64,000 nt of DNA from Poronia punctata (Eukaryota > Ascomycota > Sordariomycetes > Xylariales > Xylariaceae). The stretch is taken from contig MU401468.1 in the NCBI GenBank assembly GCA_022579005.1, forward strand, positions 212,925 to 276,924. Reading direction: 5' to 3'. The notes beneath the pieces are model-generated. The model worked only from the letters and a program-made list of their open reading frames with translations. It did not search any database and was not told the DNA's origin. The position numbers and the translations under genes are program-made. Shown here piece by piece: positions 1 through 13,371 of the stretch (its first letter is position 1; each line of letters starts with the position of its first letter).

Positions 1-130
1 TACAGAGCAGAGTGCTGCTTAGAAAGTGTAAGTTGAGTAAGCTGTTTATTGTAAAGTGAGGCACGTTTTTAGCACCTACTTATAAGTATATATAATAAAA
101 GGGGGAGAGTAAGAATGTGGCTTAGAACTA

Positions 131-284
131 CTAGAGGACCTACCTCTGGTGGTCTCTCTTTATTGCGCAAAGAAGGCAAAATTAATAAGGTTTAGGTATT
201 TAATAGTGTTTAAGTAGCTATAGCCCCTTTATTTAAATTGTATAAGAATATTATAAATTTATAGTAAAAGTTAACAACTTTAAT
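131..284 (+). repeat. Left terminal inverted repeat of the transposon
   Basis: Matches the reverse complement of 2703-2856 over its whole length, with mostly transition differences as expected for RIP. The outer 25 bp are the least mutated. The inner end is near GTTAACAACTTTA. Confidence 0.85.
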
Positions 285-2702
285 GCGTTAATATTGCTTA
301 TTTAAAGCTATTACAACTTTTTTTTTATTAAAAAATAATTTAAATTAATGTTTTTATACTTTTAAAGTTTATTAAAGCTACTAAGTAGCTTTTAGCTTAA
401 TATAAACGCGCTTATTACTACTTATTAATTGCTTGCTACTTTAAAAACTTTTATATAAAAGCTTTTTTAACTTATAATATTATAAAACGTTTTAAAATTA
501 GCTAAACTACTATATAAAAAAGTTTAAAGCGTATATAAAAAAGTAATTTTTTTAAAATTTTGCAAAAACTTTATAAGAGGCTTTAAGCGCTAACTAATAT
601 AAAAAATAAAGCGTTAACTTTATATATATGCTTTATTATATATAAAGGGCTGCTATTTTTAAAAAGTATAATAAATATAGCTATAACTAAACTTTAAGCG
701 CGTTAAATACTTTTAAAAGGCTTTATTTTTAACTAGACTTTTTACTATATTTTAAAAAACTACTTTAAATTATATAAGTAAAAAATAAAAGCTATTAATA
801 CTAAATAGCTTACTTTATAATAAAAAATTAGTGCTATTTAGTTATTTTATAACTTATAAGCTACTACTATTAAAAAATATAATATAATTATAAATAATAA
901 CTAAAATATAAACAAAATAAGCATTTAAATTAGCTACGTTAGTAATAATATTAAAGTTATAACTATTATAATAATTAAAAACTTAAATATACTTAAAATA
1001 GGTAATTTTAGCAACAAAAAAAGTATTACTTATATTAAATATAGCTTAGCTATAAGCAAGGCTATTTTACTATATATAATTTTTAAAGTGTTTTTTTTAG
1101 TAGCTTAAACTATATTAAAAATAAAGTTAAAAACATAATTTATACGCTTTAAAAATAGATTTGCTACTAAAAACTTATAAGTTAACTAGCTAAAATATTT
1201 TAATAAGTACTTTTTTAAATAGTTTTTAACGTTTGCTTATAATGCTATAAATTTAAAGTTAAGCTAGCAGTTTACTTTTTAAAAATAGTTTAAAGTTAAT
1301 AAGTATAGTATAATACTAATAAGTAATAAAAGTAACTATAAAATAAAAGGTAATATAAAAAAGCACTTAAAATAATTTAAAATTTAACAAATGCTAATTT
1401 TTAATAACTTTTTTAGCTATATTAGCATTAAAGCAAATAAATACTGCTTATAATATTATATTATTTTTTTATTTTTGTTTTTATATTTAATATACTTTTT
1501 TTAGCTACTAAATTTTAACATTTTTAAAGCTATAAAAGCTAAATACTAAACTATACTTTAAAACTACTTATATAATAAAAACTTTACTTTTATTTATACT
1601 AACTTTGTTACTGCTTTTAACTATATATATAAAGCTAGCTTTACTACTAAAAATCTTATAAAAAGGTTTAAAATAGCAAGATTTTAGCTTTACTAGCTAT
1701 TTTTTATTATTAACGTATTATTTTAAAAACTAGCTAACTAAAGCACGCTAAAAGTGCTATTATTATTACTATTTAGTAATATGTTTATATAAGCAAAAAG
1801 TAATATAGCTTACTTAGTAAAAAAGCATATAAATATACTAAACTTGCTTTTTTTATTACTTTTTTATTAAGCTTTTTAATTAGTATATAAAACGCTAAAT
1901 TAAGCTATTATTTTAAAAAAAGTTAATAATTAATATATATATATATTTTTTTAACTAAAAAGAAATAATAGTTAATAAGGCTTAAAAGCGGTTTTTTAAG
2001 CTTTAAAGTTAGCGCTTTAATAATGTTATAGCTAGTAAATTAAAGGACTGCGTTAAGGCTAAAAAGGTTAAAAAAGCTTATAAGGCAAAGGCTAAAGAAA
2101 TAAAGGCATTTAAAGCTATTTAAAAAAAAAAAGAAAAAAAACTTTAAAAAAAGTAGCGCTAAAATAAAAAAAAGTATTACTACTTTTATAACTAGTTAAA
2201 AAATATAAAAAAATAAATAACTATATTTTTTATAATAAAGGGCACTTTTTTTAAGCTAGCAAAAAAGATAAAATACTAATATTTATAATAAATATTAACT
2301 TTATACTAGTTTTTAAATAGGTTTTTTATATAAATAAGCCTTTTTTGCAAAATTAAAAAAGCTTTAACCTTAAAAAAACGCTAACAATATAAGTAATAAT
2401 AAATATATACTTATTAAGTTAAATAAGCTAAATAGCTTTTTAAAAGCTAATAACAATATTATTAAATATAATAACTTTTTAAAATTAAACTTTAGTAATA
2501 ACTTTATTAAAATCTTTTTAAGCTTTTTAAAAGCTATTAAGCTATAAAGGCTATATAATAATACAATAGCCCTTTGCTTTTAAAATAATGTAAATAGCTT
2601 AATTATACTAAAATAAGCCTAAAAATACTAAAAACGCTATTTTTTTAACATATTTACAATCTTATATATAACTATTAATTAAAATATAAATATAATAATA
2701 TT

Positions 2703-2856
2703 TTAAAGTTGTTAACTTTTGCTATAAATTTAGTAGTGTTCCTATACAATTTAAATAAAGGGGCTATAGCTACTTAAACACTATTAAAAACATAAACCCT
2801 ATTAATTTTGCCCTCTTTACGTAGCAGAAAGGGACCACCGCAGGTAGGTCCTCTAG
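2703..2856 (-). repeat. Right terminal inverted repeat of the transposon
   Basis: Inverted partner of 131-284. The core reading AGTGTTTAAGTAGCTATAGC (left-repeat orientation) is identical in both copies. It is followed directly by the TA duplication at 2857-2858. Confidence 0.85.
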
Positions 2857-2858
2857 TA

Positions 2859-4158
2859 CATGTTGTTTACCTACTAACAGACCCCTATACGTAGCATGCA
2901 AGTATATTCTAGGAATTAAAAGCAGATATATAGTACTTGTTGTCTAAGCTTGTTATAGTACTGCTTGCTTGATATAAAAAGATTAGGGTTGCTTTACAGG
3001 GTTAGGTAGGTATGTATAGGCAAAAATATAGCCATTGTAAAGGCATGTGTACGCTGTCGCGTGACCGGAGAGGGAGCTGACATGGACATGGGGAGAATGT
3101 GCAACTGTGGAGTTATACAGACATACATACCCGATAAATGTACTCGTACCCTCCATACTATATAGTACACGTTTAAAGCAGGCGACTCGACTACTCCAGA
3201 ATCAAACCATTACCTATTATTACCTGCTAAAGAGACTTATTACATTTATAAGCAATCCCAACTTTGTTGATGTTAGGTACTGACACCTACTCGTAGTGAG
3301 GGCTAACCTACATCTTACAAGTAAGATTACCGTTGGGCGTCCCAGGCTTGCCTCAAATGACAACTATATACCTAATTTTACACGTACCTGAGGTTGACAA
3401 CCTTGTCTGTTATCCGCGACCGCATTACCTAAGGCATTAGCTTAAGAGCACCTGCACTTTTACACCTTAAAAACTGCATGTGGACATAAAAGTTTTGACA
3501 GCGCACTTACATATGTACAACCTTACACGTACTCGTAGGTTAGGAGGTACATCCACACATACCTAACTCAGACACGCTCTGGCAGTTACAGCTTTTCGGT
3601 AGCACGTACTCGTATTACTGGAAATTGGCATCGGCCTCGACTTGACGCCGTCCCCGTATTATTATAGAACCGATAACCTACCCTAGTCCCCCTAGTCTAC
3701 GAGTAGGTAGTGGCTGCGAATCCTCCCCCACCCCTTCTTCCCCAATCTGTCCGGAAAGTGACCCGGCCAAACCCAAATTCTAACCTCACTGAACTAATAA
3801 TCTAGCCTCCTTGGTACGCGTCGCACCAGCGCAGACCCAAATCCACCTGAACCCCCGATACTGTATACATGCCACGCTAGGTACTATAATAAATCTCTCC
3901 CCACACCTCTTTTTCTTTTCGATACATCGTACCGCCGAGATACTGACATTTCTGTATCTGCGTCGACTAGGTAGACCAAGCAGACCGAGATTTCTATTCC
4001 GACCGATCCTGGGCAGCGCCGTTGACCTTTGGCCTTACCAAACACGGCCAGTCTATTCCGACAAGACGCTTGATACTAGTGCCCATCATTCCGCCGTTCT
4101 GGCTCCTAAAGTCCCATCAAATATCGTCATCCTGTCCTCTCGAGGCCGTTCCGTCACT
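2859..4158. other. Non-coding region and phosphatase promoter
   Basis: Base composition returns to normal at the transposon edge. No convincing coding stretch is seen. The region carries five copies of the TACTCGTA/TACGAGTA word (3141, 3288, 3530, 3607, 3698) and two of TACACGTA (3379, 3524). The last few hundred bases are pyrimidine-rich and probably include the 5' leader of the downstream phosphatase gene. Confidence 0.5.
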
Positions 4159-5605
4159 ATGGACCGGCTTGCTTCACGTTTCGGCCGTAATAAGAGGGAT
4201 ACCTCGGCCACACCCCCGGGAGAATGGTCGGCAACCGCCCCTGCTACTACCGAGAAGAGAATACTGTCTCCGGAGCGTCGCAACCCCCTGCCCTCCCTCA
4301 CTATCACAACCTCGCCAGTTACAACACCTCCAGGGTCTAGTCACAGCTATAGCTCCTATGGCTTTGTACCCAGATCTCCCCTTCGCAGTCTTAGTCACTT
4401 TCGTACTGCCCATAAGAGAGTGCGGTCTCCGGGGTCCGCCGGGGCCGGGGCATTTAGTCCAACTTCTAATCTAGCCCAATCCCATGAATCTACCGACCAG
4501 GCCGTACCTCCATTCAAGCGGGCCAAGGAGCCTCAACTACCCTTCTTCCTGAACCGATCACCTGAAGGTAAGTTACATCTATCTGGAGAGGACCCATTTG
4601 TCTCTGCCTCTTCGCAGCTGATGCCCCCAAGATCTCCGACAGCAATTTGAACAGCTAAATGATTCTCCGCGACCTCATCTGCACGCCTGCACCACCCGTG
4701 ACCGGTACAGCGACATCCGGCCCTACGCCAACAACCGTATCCAACTCGCAGTTCCAGAAGGGAAATTCGATTACATCAACGCCTCGCCGATCGTTTCACC
4801 CTCGCCGTCACGACCAGACACGAGACCATGCTTCAAATATATCGCCATGCAGGGGCCTAAAGACGATACGGTGGGCCACACTTGGCGGATGGTGTCTCAC
4901 ATGCCAGAGAGCCCAGTCGTCATAGTGATGCTCACTAAGACCACGGATGTGTACGGACACGGGATTCAGTATAACAAGTGCGCCCAATACTACCCAATCA
5001 ACTCGTTCGAGGTAAAGAGGTTCCCCAACCCAGAGTACGAAGAACACGACGAGTTTGGCGATGGATTCCGTGGTTTCGTCGAGTGCCTGGATCTCGAGCG
5101 GAGACATGGTGGAGATATCGAGGTGCGAAAACTACGACTTCACGTCGACGGCCGTGGGGACACGACTGTTTGGCATCTTTTGTATACCAAGTGGCCGGAC
5201 CACGGTGTGCCCGAAGCAGGTGACTACGATAGTTTCTTCGAACTCATGAAGCTCTCACAGGAGCTGAATTCTAGCGCAAACAATCCCCGCATCATTCACT
5301 GCTCGGCCGGCGTGGGGCGCACAGGCACCTTCATCGCTCTGGAGACGCTGATACGGGAGCTCGACGAAGGTGCTATGGATCGCCTAGGTCCCAACGCGGA
5401 TAGCAACGATAACAGCAACGATCCCATCTTCATGGCAGTCGATAATCTGCGAGAGCAGCGACTTCGAATGGTGCAGGACGTCTCGCAGTATAAATTCATC
5501 CACCAGGTACTCCGCCGGCAATGGCTAGAAAGACATGGCTTCGCGGGTACAAATCAGAGGTTAGAGGTTCTTCATCTTGATCCTTTTATCGAACACAGCG
5601 GTTAA
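4159..5605 (+). CDS. Protein tyrosine phosphatase, classical (class I), two exons
   Basis: Removes phosphate from phosphotyrosine in proteins. The proposed structure is exon 1 at 4159-4567 and exon 2 at 4632-5605, joined over a 64-bp intron (donor GTAAGT, acceptor CCAAG), giving 460 aa. Residues 1 to about 140 are Ser/Pro/Arg-rich and look disordered. The catalytic domain follows: the substrate-loop RYSDI and DYINAS motifs, the KCAQYYP motif, the WPD loop (near residue 324), the P-loop HCSAGVGRTG with nucleophile Cys near residue 360, and a late MVQ...QYKFIHQV Q-loop. All key residues are intact. The ATG at 4159 has a good context; the frame stays open upstream to 3811 but that part does not look coding. 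It resembles the fungal Ptp1/Pyp-type non-receptor phosphatases. The exon-2 acceptor is inferred from reading frame, since the nearer CGCAG site would break it. Confidence 0.88.
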
Positions 5606-6918
5606 CCGTGACTTCAAGAAGACGTACCCCCATTGGTGTGACTACAGTCGCACAAGCGCGACGGGCCAGTCGCAGCACGAACAGCCGAAGGCCCTCGATA
5701 CAACAGTACCAGCAGCACGCGCAGGAAGCTGAAGCCGATAGTAGCGATGATTCTTCGCCGGGTGGTGCACCACTTCATGACTAGCAACAAGGCATTGCAT
5801 AATTGGGGAAATGAAAGAACGAAGAGACCCTTTGGCTGCTACTATTCCCTTCCTGCGTACCTTACTTTTAGTCAACGGCTATATACATACATATTGGCAC
5901 AGACTCGGTATAAAGCTGGGAGGAGGCTCAAGATGGCCTTGATAATGTACTAGTACTAGGCATGGACCGGTACTAGGTATTCTCAAGATTCGTCGAGTAC
6001 TAGTCGGCACAGTCAGCCCACTCACCCGGGCCTGACAGATGACGAGATCACACTTTGTTTTATTTGCATGGCATATGGGAGAGACCATGTCATGTGTCTT
6101 CCTGCTTGATTTGCCAGATTAGCATGATCCGATTTGCTTTGCGTCGCATTAGATGGCCAAGGAAAAGTTTGATGATTTCATGAAGGAAGCGACAAGCGTG
6201 GGGATGCAATGGTGTTCTCTGCATTGATACAACCGAGCACGAGGATGAAGAAGAGAAAGAAAAGAAAAAAAAAGGGAAAGCTGGCGTCTGGTAGAAGGAC
6301 TGGATCATGATAGACTTGCTCGAGATACCCCTTTTCTGCGTGCTTTACCCTGCCTACATACCCAGATACATATAGATAAGGAGCCGCAAGATTGCCCTTG
6401 AAAACTTATACTGCTGCTCTATAGTTAATAATCACCAGCTGGCTTCTAGATGGAAGCTAAGTTCAAATGTTTTTTATATCCCTTTTCTTTTATCATAGAG
6501 GGAGTGTGGTATTTCCTTTTATGTCTGTCTTGTGATGGGAATGTTTAACCAGTGCTAGTATAATAACCCGTTACCCCTATTACAGCTGGACAACTATATC
6601 TCGCCATACTTGATTTCTAATTGTTAATGGAATAGTATTAACATACCACTAGAGTCAGATATGTGCTTAATAGTCTGCATGTCATTTATCAATATCAGCT
6701 GTAATAGGCCAGGGGATGGGATAGGACGAGAGAGTTACCCCGCGTTGAGTTCACCAACCCACATACCACCACCACCACCACCACCAAGGGAACTTTGTTT
6801 CTTTAAACAAATACAATCTATACTTCTCTTACCTTTTCGCACACACTTTTACGCATAGGATATACTCTTCTCTTTAGGGGAAAAAAAAAAAGGAGGTAAA
6901 AAGGAAACAAAAGAGACA
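5606..6918. other. Intergenic region
   Basis: About 1.3 kb without a supportable gene. It contains A-rich and T-rich runs (near 6260 and 6884) and a short CAC-repeat at 6763-6786. The A-rich stretch just before 6919 probably belongs to the leader of the DUF427 gene. Confidence 0.5.
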
Positions 6919-7842
6919 ATGTCCGACAGTAATATCAACGAAGTGGCAAAATCCCTCCTCAGCAAAAACCCCGTAAAAACCCTCCCAGCCCACCCGAAAC
7001 GCGTGCGGATCCTCTTACACGACCAATACGTCGTCGACACGGTCGACGCCGTATATGTCTGGGAACACGAGTATTATCCGGTATATTACCTGCCGCGGAA
7101 AGATTTTATAAAAGACGCGTTGGAGATTCTCGACGGGGATACTTTTATAGGGAAAAATGGGCAGAGGGTCTCGTTCGCCAAGTTGGGACAGGGAGGGCAG
7201 GGGCATGTTGTGCTTGTTGTTAGGAGGAGTGGAGATGATGATGATGAGATGGTCCGCGTACCTGTGAATACGGGGACATGGTTCGAAGAAGAAGAGTCCA
7301 TGGAGGGGGGACATCCGAAAGATCCCTTTAAAAGAGTCGATGTCTTGTTTTCGAGTAGATGTATCAGGGTTTTTTGGAAAGGGACTACTGATGTCGTCTT
7401 GGCGGAAAGTCGAGGGGGTGCGTGGCATCTGTATGAGACGGGGTTACCGGTCAGGTTCTATCTGCCCAGGACGGCGGTGAAACCGGGGGTTTTGAAAGAG
7501 AGTGAGAAGGGGACGAGGACCAGGTGTCCTTATAAAGGGGAGGCGGGGTATTTTGATGTTGTTGTAGGGGAAGGGGAAGGGGAGGAAAAGAGGGTGAGGG
7601 ATGGTGTTTGGTTCTATGAGAATCCGAAGAGTGAGTGTGGTGCTGTTAAGGGGTGTTTGGTAAGGTTTTTGTTTTTCCCCCCCTTCATGTTTCTTGGTTT
7701 GGTTTCCTTCCCTGTTGAGTAGAGAGGAAGGGAAAGGAGAAACGGACTGACTGACTCTCTTGCCTAGTGTTTCTATAATGAAAAGTTCGATATCGAACTT
7801 GACGGGAAGTTGTTGGAGAGACCAAAGACGAAGTTTTCATAA
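6919..7842 (+). CDS. DUF427 domain protein, two exons
   Basis: Exon 1 is 6919-7659 and exon 2 is 7768-7842, separated by a 108-bp intron (donor GTAAGG, acceptor CCTAG with CTGACTGACT branch-like sequence before it), giving 271 aa. The family is defined by the fold of bacterial and fungal DUF427 proteins, whose biochemical role is not established. Residues near 28-60 (RVRILLHDQYVVDT, then YYPVYYLPRKDF) form the first half-domain. A second copy follows around residues 148-260 (RCIRVFWKG..., FYLPRTAV, TRCPYKGEAGYFDV, WFYENP). The splice gives KGCL|CFYNEKFDIELDG, which restores the conserved C-terminal strand and confirms the intron. Two half-domains in tandem is the usual fungal arrangement. Confidence 0.87.
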
Positions 7843-8040
7843 GGTTACCTATACCTACCTACCTTACCTACTGCATGATCAAGGCAGCTAGAGCTACATT
7901 TACCTACCTTGGAAGTAGGAATCTTGTATGAAAAAAAAAGAGACTAAGAATGCCACATCACTATGCTGCCTGTCTTGTTCTTTATAACATGATGGAAGGA
8001 GATGGGCAATAAATAAAAGGTAAATAAAAATAAACAACGT

Positions 8041-8126
8041 CTCCCGAGCGTGAGTCGAACACGCGACCTGTGGATCTCTAAGGTTTCAATTACAGTCCAT
8101 CGCTCTACCAACTGAGCTATCAAGAG
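8041..8126 (-). tRNA. tRNA-Tyr (GTA) with a short intron
   Basis: On the minus strand the acceptor stem CTCTTGA pairs with TCGGGAG (two G-U pairs). The D-arm TAGCTCAGTTGGTAGAGC (box A) and T-arm GGTCGCGTGTTCGACTC (box B) are intact. The anticodon loop reads CTGTA and is followed by an insertion of roughly 13 nt before the 3' half of the anticodon stem, at the position where eukaryotic tRNA-Tyr genes normally carry an intron. The base after the acceptor stem gives discriminator A. Confidence 0.92.
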
Positions 8127-11100
8127 TTGCTTTAGGGGGCCACTAAAAGTGTATGTTATATATACTAAAGCTCAATAGACAAGGCTATTAGGTTAGGATA
8201 ATGCCTAGGTTAAAATCTTTAACTTAATATATAATAATAAAAAATATCAATAGCTTACATTAAAGGTCAACCAACATGTTATGTGTGTATTACTTGTCTA
8301 GACTCTACCTAGGTGAGCAACTCACCTTGGAAACTTCCAATATAGTAATGGCTTCTATCGTTCAAAGACCATGGTGAGTTTACCAAATACTACCTACCTA
8401 CGATAGTAGAGAAACAGACACCTAACCTACCCATCCATTTTGATAGCACATCAACATCAACTTACCTTTTACAAGTACTTGTAATCAAGACTTGAATCAC
8501 AGACGCACACCCCTTAAATTACCTTCGCATCGCTTACATCTAATTGATAGTAAAAGTTGTCATGACTGTTTTGCAATTATATACATACCTATATACCTAC
8601 ATACTTACACACATGTTAGTAAGAGAGTAGATCGATCAAATAATGTCCGAAACGGCCCGTTTTTGCATAGCATGCGCACAGACATCACGTCACGTCAGGT
8701 CCTTTTTTCCTTTTTCAAGACGAACGGGTACGGGCCGGTAGAATAGAAATAGGTTCAGACATAGGTATTCTCCACAACGGCTAAATACCTACCTACATCT
8801 ACACCTACCTATCTCAATTCTCCGAGGAAGTTCTGGAAAGATACCCGCAAAATAGAAGAAAGACAGCAGTGACAGACAGACAGACAGGTGGATACATATA
8901 TTGTTGATCGGATGTTTATTACTATCTTGGGATGAACTCCTGTAGGCTGTGTGTGCATAACAAGTTCCTAACCTAACCGAGCTGCTTTTCCACGTTCCTC
9001 CTCCTCTACATCCCCGGTATTTTTTTGGGGGTAAATTTTTTTTAACTGTGTAAAGAGGCGTGTGGAAACGAAACCTTTTTTGTGTGGTTTTTTTTTTCTT
9101 CGCATTTATCCTATGCCAAAGAAGGTGTTATAAAAGTTCTGGTCGCGTCTGTGGGTTGGGTGTGTTGACGATTGATCGGCGTAGGTACGAGTAGATGCTC
9201 GCTTCAGTCTCTATCTTCTGATGCATTTAACCTAACTATTTCATTTATTCATTACCTCGAATAAAAAAAAAAGGCAGCACGATATAGGACGCGGAAAAGC
9301 GGAGCGCAAAACCCCAGCGAGCCGAGCCCGTGGTCCATATAACTCTCTATATAATAATCATCTCTACTTTCCATCCTTTATAGGCACTGCGTGATTTTGT
9401 CACATGCGCTGCTAGAATCAGGATTATTTGTAATTAAGGTTAAATAGATACGAGTAGATAGGTATGATGCCACAAAGTGACACGGTAATCTCAGCTCCAA
9501 TTTCAGCAAGCACGACATTGGAGGGGCTGAGAGGGAGAGAGAGAGAGCACCCGTGTCTCGCATCCGCACTTGCACTTTCTTTCAAGGGAGTGATCTGAAA
9601 CAATACAGGGACCGCATAAAGTTCTGCCGTCATAGGTGCTACATTGCCGTTCGGTCAGCACGACGTGACGGTTGTACTCGTAGGTGTTCGCGGAGTTCGG
9701 CGAGCAAAAAAGGTGACCTGACTGACCGATCGCTTAACCTACCTACCTATTCATTATAAAATTAGGTAGGTAGTACATACTCGTAGGTAGTATAGGCATG
9801 GGCAGTATGGTATTATTCAGTCAGTCCTGGACTCCTCACTCCTGATATTGACATACCTAACCTAGGTGTAGTGTAAATCCTGACCGAGATCGGAGAGCCC
9901 ACCAAGTAACGGGGATAATCTTGGCAGGGCTAGATCCAAGGTCAACACATTAAAGTTGATTGCATTGCATAACATCAGTGTGAACATGCCATCCTACATC
10001 CATGTACGTGTAAGGACGGTGTCTTCTGGTATTTACGGCACCTGCATCACTCGAACCGAATAGGTGTAAAGGCGTTGTCGCATCAATCCTTCGAGTATGT
10101 ACCTACCTCCTATTATTATACGGGGCTATACCCCATTCGGACAACTCTCGCCAGGAAAGTCGCCTGCGGTATTCCGACCGTACGGTTACATTCTGTGCCG
10201 TCTAGCAAGCGGCACGTGTTCGAGAGCGAGCGAGCTGTACCCCGGAATCCCGATTGCCCTGTTGCTCAAACGGGCGCGCGCTTTTCGTCCGAAGAGGGTC
10301 TCCGACTCTCCGTTCTAGACTACAATAGAGTACAGTAGCGGCTCTAGACTATATAATGTATTAATACATGCAGACGCACGCACCTATCGGGAAGCGCTGA
10401 GAGATCGGTGGCGAATTTTGAATCTCGAATCTCTCCACGACAACCAATCGTGTCTTTAGTACGGATGAAAGCGAAGGACCATCCATCCCGTTAATTTTGG
10501 CGTTTCAGTTTCTTGTCAGCATGTGATGGATCACAGCACACAGGTAGGTACTGTAGGTCGATAGCATACCCACCATATCGAACTCCTAAACACATTAGTA
10601 GGTAGCACCATAATACCCGTCAGACGCCCAGGGAACAGATAAGAACCCGTACCCGTTCAGCTAATCAAAACTTTGACATACAGATACCAAGAGAGTAGGT
10701 AGATGTTTAATCCCTGTTGATACTTGACAGTTCTGTCTAGCCTGGCCGGGTACTATGAATAGGTATCCACTTACTAAGACAACCCATGTGAGAGAAGGAA
10801 CAAATGAGGAGGAGGGAACAAGCGAGACCCAAAATGACAAGATTCATATCCCTGACAGGCCACGAGGTTTTCTGACAGGGCGCTCGGGCTCGATTCCGAA
10901 CAGCCGGTTGCGAAGGAATCCTACCTCTCGTTACCTATTTCGAGACTGAAAGCCACAGAACCAAAAGAGCTCCCCTCTACTTTTACTCGTACTCGTAGGT
11001 CAGATTCCGCCGTCCCTTGTGTATGTGTTCGTGCACCTATACCTTGTCTGTTCGGTGCTTTATAAACCTTTACAAATATGCTCATCCCCGAAAAATGTCT

Positions 11101-11900
11101 GGAAATGTCATTCATTTCTCTTCTCCCATTTAGAGAAGGTCAAAGCGGTGGATAGGGTCTTCTTCTTCCTTACTAAAGGAACCCCCCGGGATATCCGATA
11201 AACTCGGTGTGATAGCGTTGGATGATCTTAACCCGACAAAGGACTCGCGCTCGACGGATTCGAACTGTTGCGTTTCGCGTCGGATGACGCCTGTTTAAAG
11301 CGTGGCGGGCGGCGGCGGTCGCAATAAATAAGATTATACAAAATACGATTGGCCTTTTTCTCAACTAGTTGAAACAGCTAGCTAGGTTAGATAGACGCAG
11401 GGTGGCAGGTAGGTAAAACCACGTGAATGGTAGATTAGGAATGTGAAGTCAGATGTTTTTTCAATTAATATCCTGTCGTAGGGCAGAAAATGGGACGAAC
11501 GACGCCAAGCTGAAAAAGCAGGGATGGATGGGTCTGATCCGGCCGGAATCGCGCTTGCCTGATAGACGTTGAAGCCTTTATTTTCTAGGTGCGTTCAGAA
11601 TGAGAAGGGACAAAGTAATTGGCGCTCCTGCCTTACAGTTACAAATGACGCGTTGCATTTATGTTCTGCAAGGACGGCTTCTACGTGCTCCAAGCATGAT
11701 TCGGATCGGACCTCATTTATCGAGCATCTATTTGTGCTATATATATCACCTCCTAACCTACCCTATTTTGTGTCACAATAGATGCATGGTGAGTTGGTGC
11801 AGGTTGGAATTCAATTGGTATGCTACCTGTATAATTGGTATGCCTACTGCATAATGCTATACGTGTATGTACTTTACCTATGCAAGTGTATATGTACTGT
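8127..11900. other. Long non-coding region between tRNA-Tyr and the AT-rich island
   Basis: I see no gene in 3.8 kb. The open frames are short, have no recognisable motif and lack coding-like codon use. The sequence is rich in ACCTACCTA-type words and has TACTCGTA/TACGAGTA at 9186, 9449, 9675, 9778, 10984 and 10990. A GA-rich microsatellite lies near 9527-9548. It ends abruptly at the LTR boundary. Confidence 0.5.
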
Positions 11901-12141
11901 TGTACTTTCTCCTGTTCCCTAGTAGCAGCCTAACTACAATTTGCAGTTAAAATGCTATAAAAGGAAGTCTAAGATAATTGTATATTTTTTATAAGCTTTA
12001 TATATATTAAAAAGTATAAAAAATACTTATATATACAAATTAAGTAAAGCTAAGTATTTTAACTTTAAGCTTTATTATAGTAATTGTTTATAATACTTAA
12101 TAAGTTTATTATTTTATTTTTTAAAAGTTAATAAATTTATA
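11901..12141 (-). repeat. LTR of the host gypsy element (3' LTR, left copy)
   Basis: Direct repeat of 28626-28865, same length within 1 bp. Differences are overwhelmingly C-to-T and G-to-A. This copy is mutated most toward its inner (right) end. Confidence 0.85.
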
Positions 12142-13371
12142 ATTATTTTTTTTATTAAACTAGTTACTTTAACTAGCTTAATAAAGCTATTTTTAATTTT
12201 ACTACTGCTTTGTTTATTTTATAATTTTATTTATAGCTTTTAACTATTTTTAGTTTTTTTTTAGTATTAGCTTGCTAATATATTATAAGCTTTATATAAG
12301 CTAGCTATTTTATATATACGCTAAAAATAAGTTTATTTTATTATATTTATTAGTTAGTAGTATACTATTAAAGCTATATAGTTAATATATATTACTAAAA
12401 TAATAGCTTATTATAAACTATAGCTTATTATAAACTATAGCTTATTATAATAAAGTTTAGCTTTATAGCTTTTTTATTATACTTATAAAACTTAATTACT
12501 AAGTTTATAAGTATAAATTAGTTTTTTACGTTTTTATAAATAAGCTTTAATTTAGTTTTAGCTAGCTTTTATACTACTAAAGCGTTGCCTAGCTAGCAAT
12601 GCTTTATAATTTAATACTAAATTTTTTTATATTTTAGCTTTTTTTTTTTTAAGTTATAAATATAATTTGCTACTTTTATTGTTTTTTAGTATTAAAATAG
12701 TTAAGTACTAAAAAAAAAAAATAGCTTAAATAGCTGCTTAGCTTTAAAATTTAATTATATAAGCGTACTATATATATAAGCAACTTATTTACGCTTTTAA
12801 ATTTACTTATAACGTTTTTTTATAATATAATTTGCTTAATATTTTAATTAACTTTTTTAACTTTATTATTATTATATAAGTATAAAAGTATTATTAGCTT
12901 TATTATAAAGCTATTTAAAAAGTGCTATATAATAGCTTTAAAGCTTATAAATTTAAGTTTATTATTATATATTTATTTATATAAATAGTTAAAAGTTTAG
13001 CTAATTTAATTTATTAATAGCTTTATAGCTTTAAAAAATATATTTAATACTTTTTTAGCTTTTACTTATAATGTAGCATATTTAATATATATTAGTATTT
13101 ATGTTTTATTAAAACTTATATAGTTTATACTTTATTATATTAATAGTTTAAGTAGTATAATTAGCTTAAAATTAAGTAATTATATTAAAAGTAGCTTTAT
13201 TAGCTAATATTTAATATATTTTATAATAATTTACTATATAATTAAAATTATTTTTAAATATTAATAAACTTTATTTATTTTATACTTAATTATTTTAACT
13301 ATAATATAGCTAAAGTTTTTATATAATTTTTAACTTTTATATATTAAATTTTTTGCTTTTAATATTTATAG

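Larger units (their letters stand above)
131..2856 (+). mobile_element. RIP-degraded TIR DNA transposon, probably Tc1/mariner-Fot1/Pogo type
   Basis: A 2,726-bp very AT-rich block begins and ends with matching 154-bp inverted repeats (131-284 and 2703-2856). Both outer ends read CTAGAGGACCTACCT inward and both are flanked by the dinucleotide TA (129-130 and 2857-2858), the target duplication of the Tc1/mariner superfamily. No open frame survives. Around 2040-2230 the plus strand still reads as a lysine-rich stretch with alternating Lys and Ala, which resembles the basic tail of fungal Pogo/Fot1 transposases; the strand is inferred from this only. CpA/TpG dinucleotides are rare and TpA is common, the RIP signature. 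The 154-bp repeats are longer than in classical Fot1, so the family name is tentative. Confidence 0.8.

Noticed and set aside
3811..4158. N-terminal extension of the tyrosine phosphatase
   Set aside because: The frame is open but lacks an ATG at its start and its composition does not look coding; the ATG at 4159 has good context and starts a typical disordered leader.
11215..11310. A second tRNA gene on the minus strand
   Set aside because: GTTCGAATCC resembles a box B, but the T-stem does not pair and there is no matching acceptor stem or D-arm.
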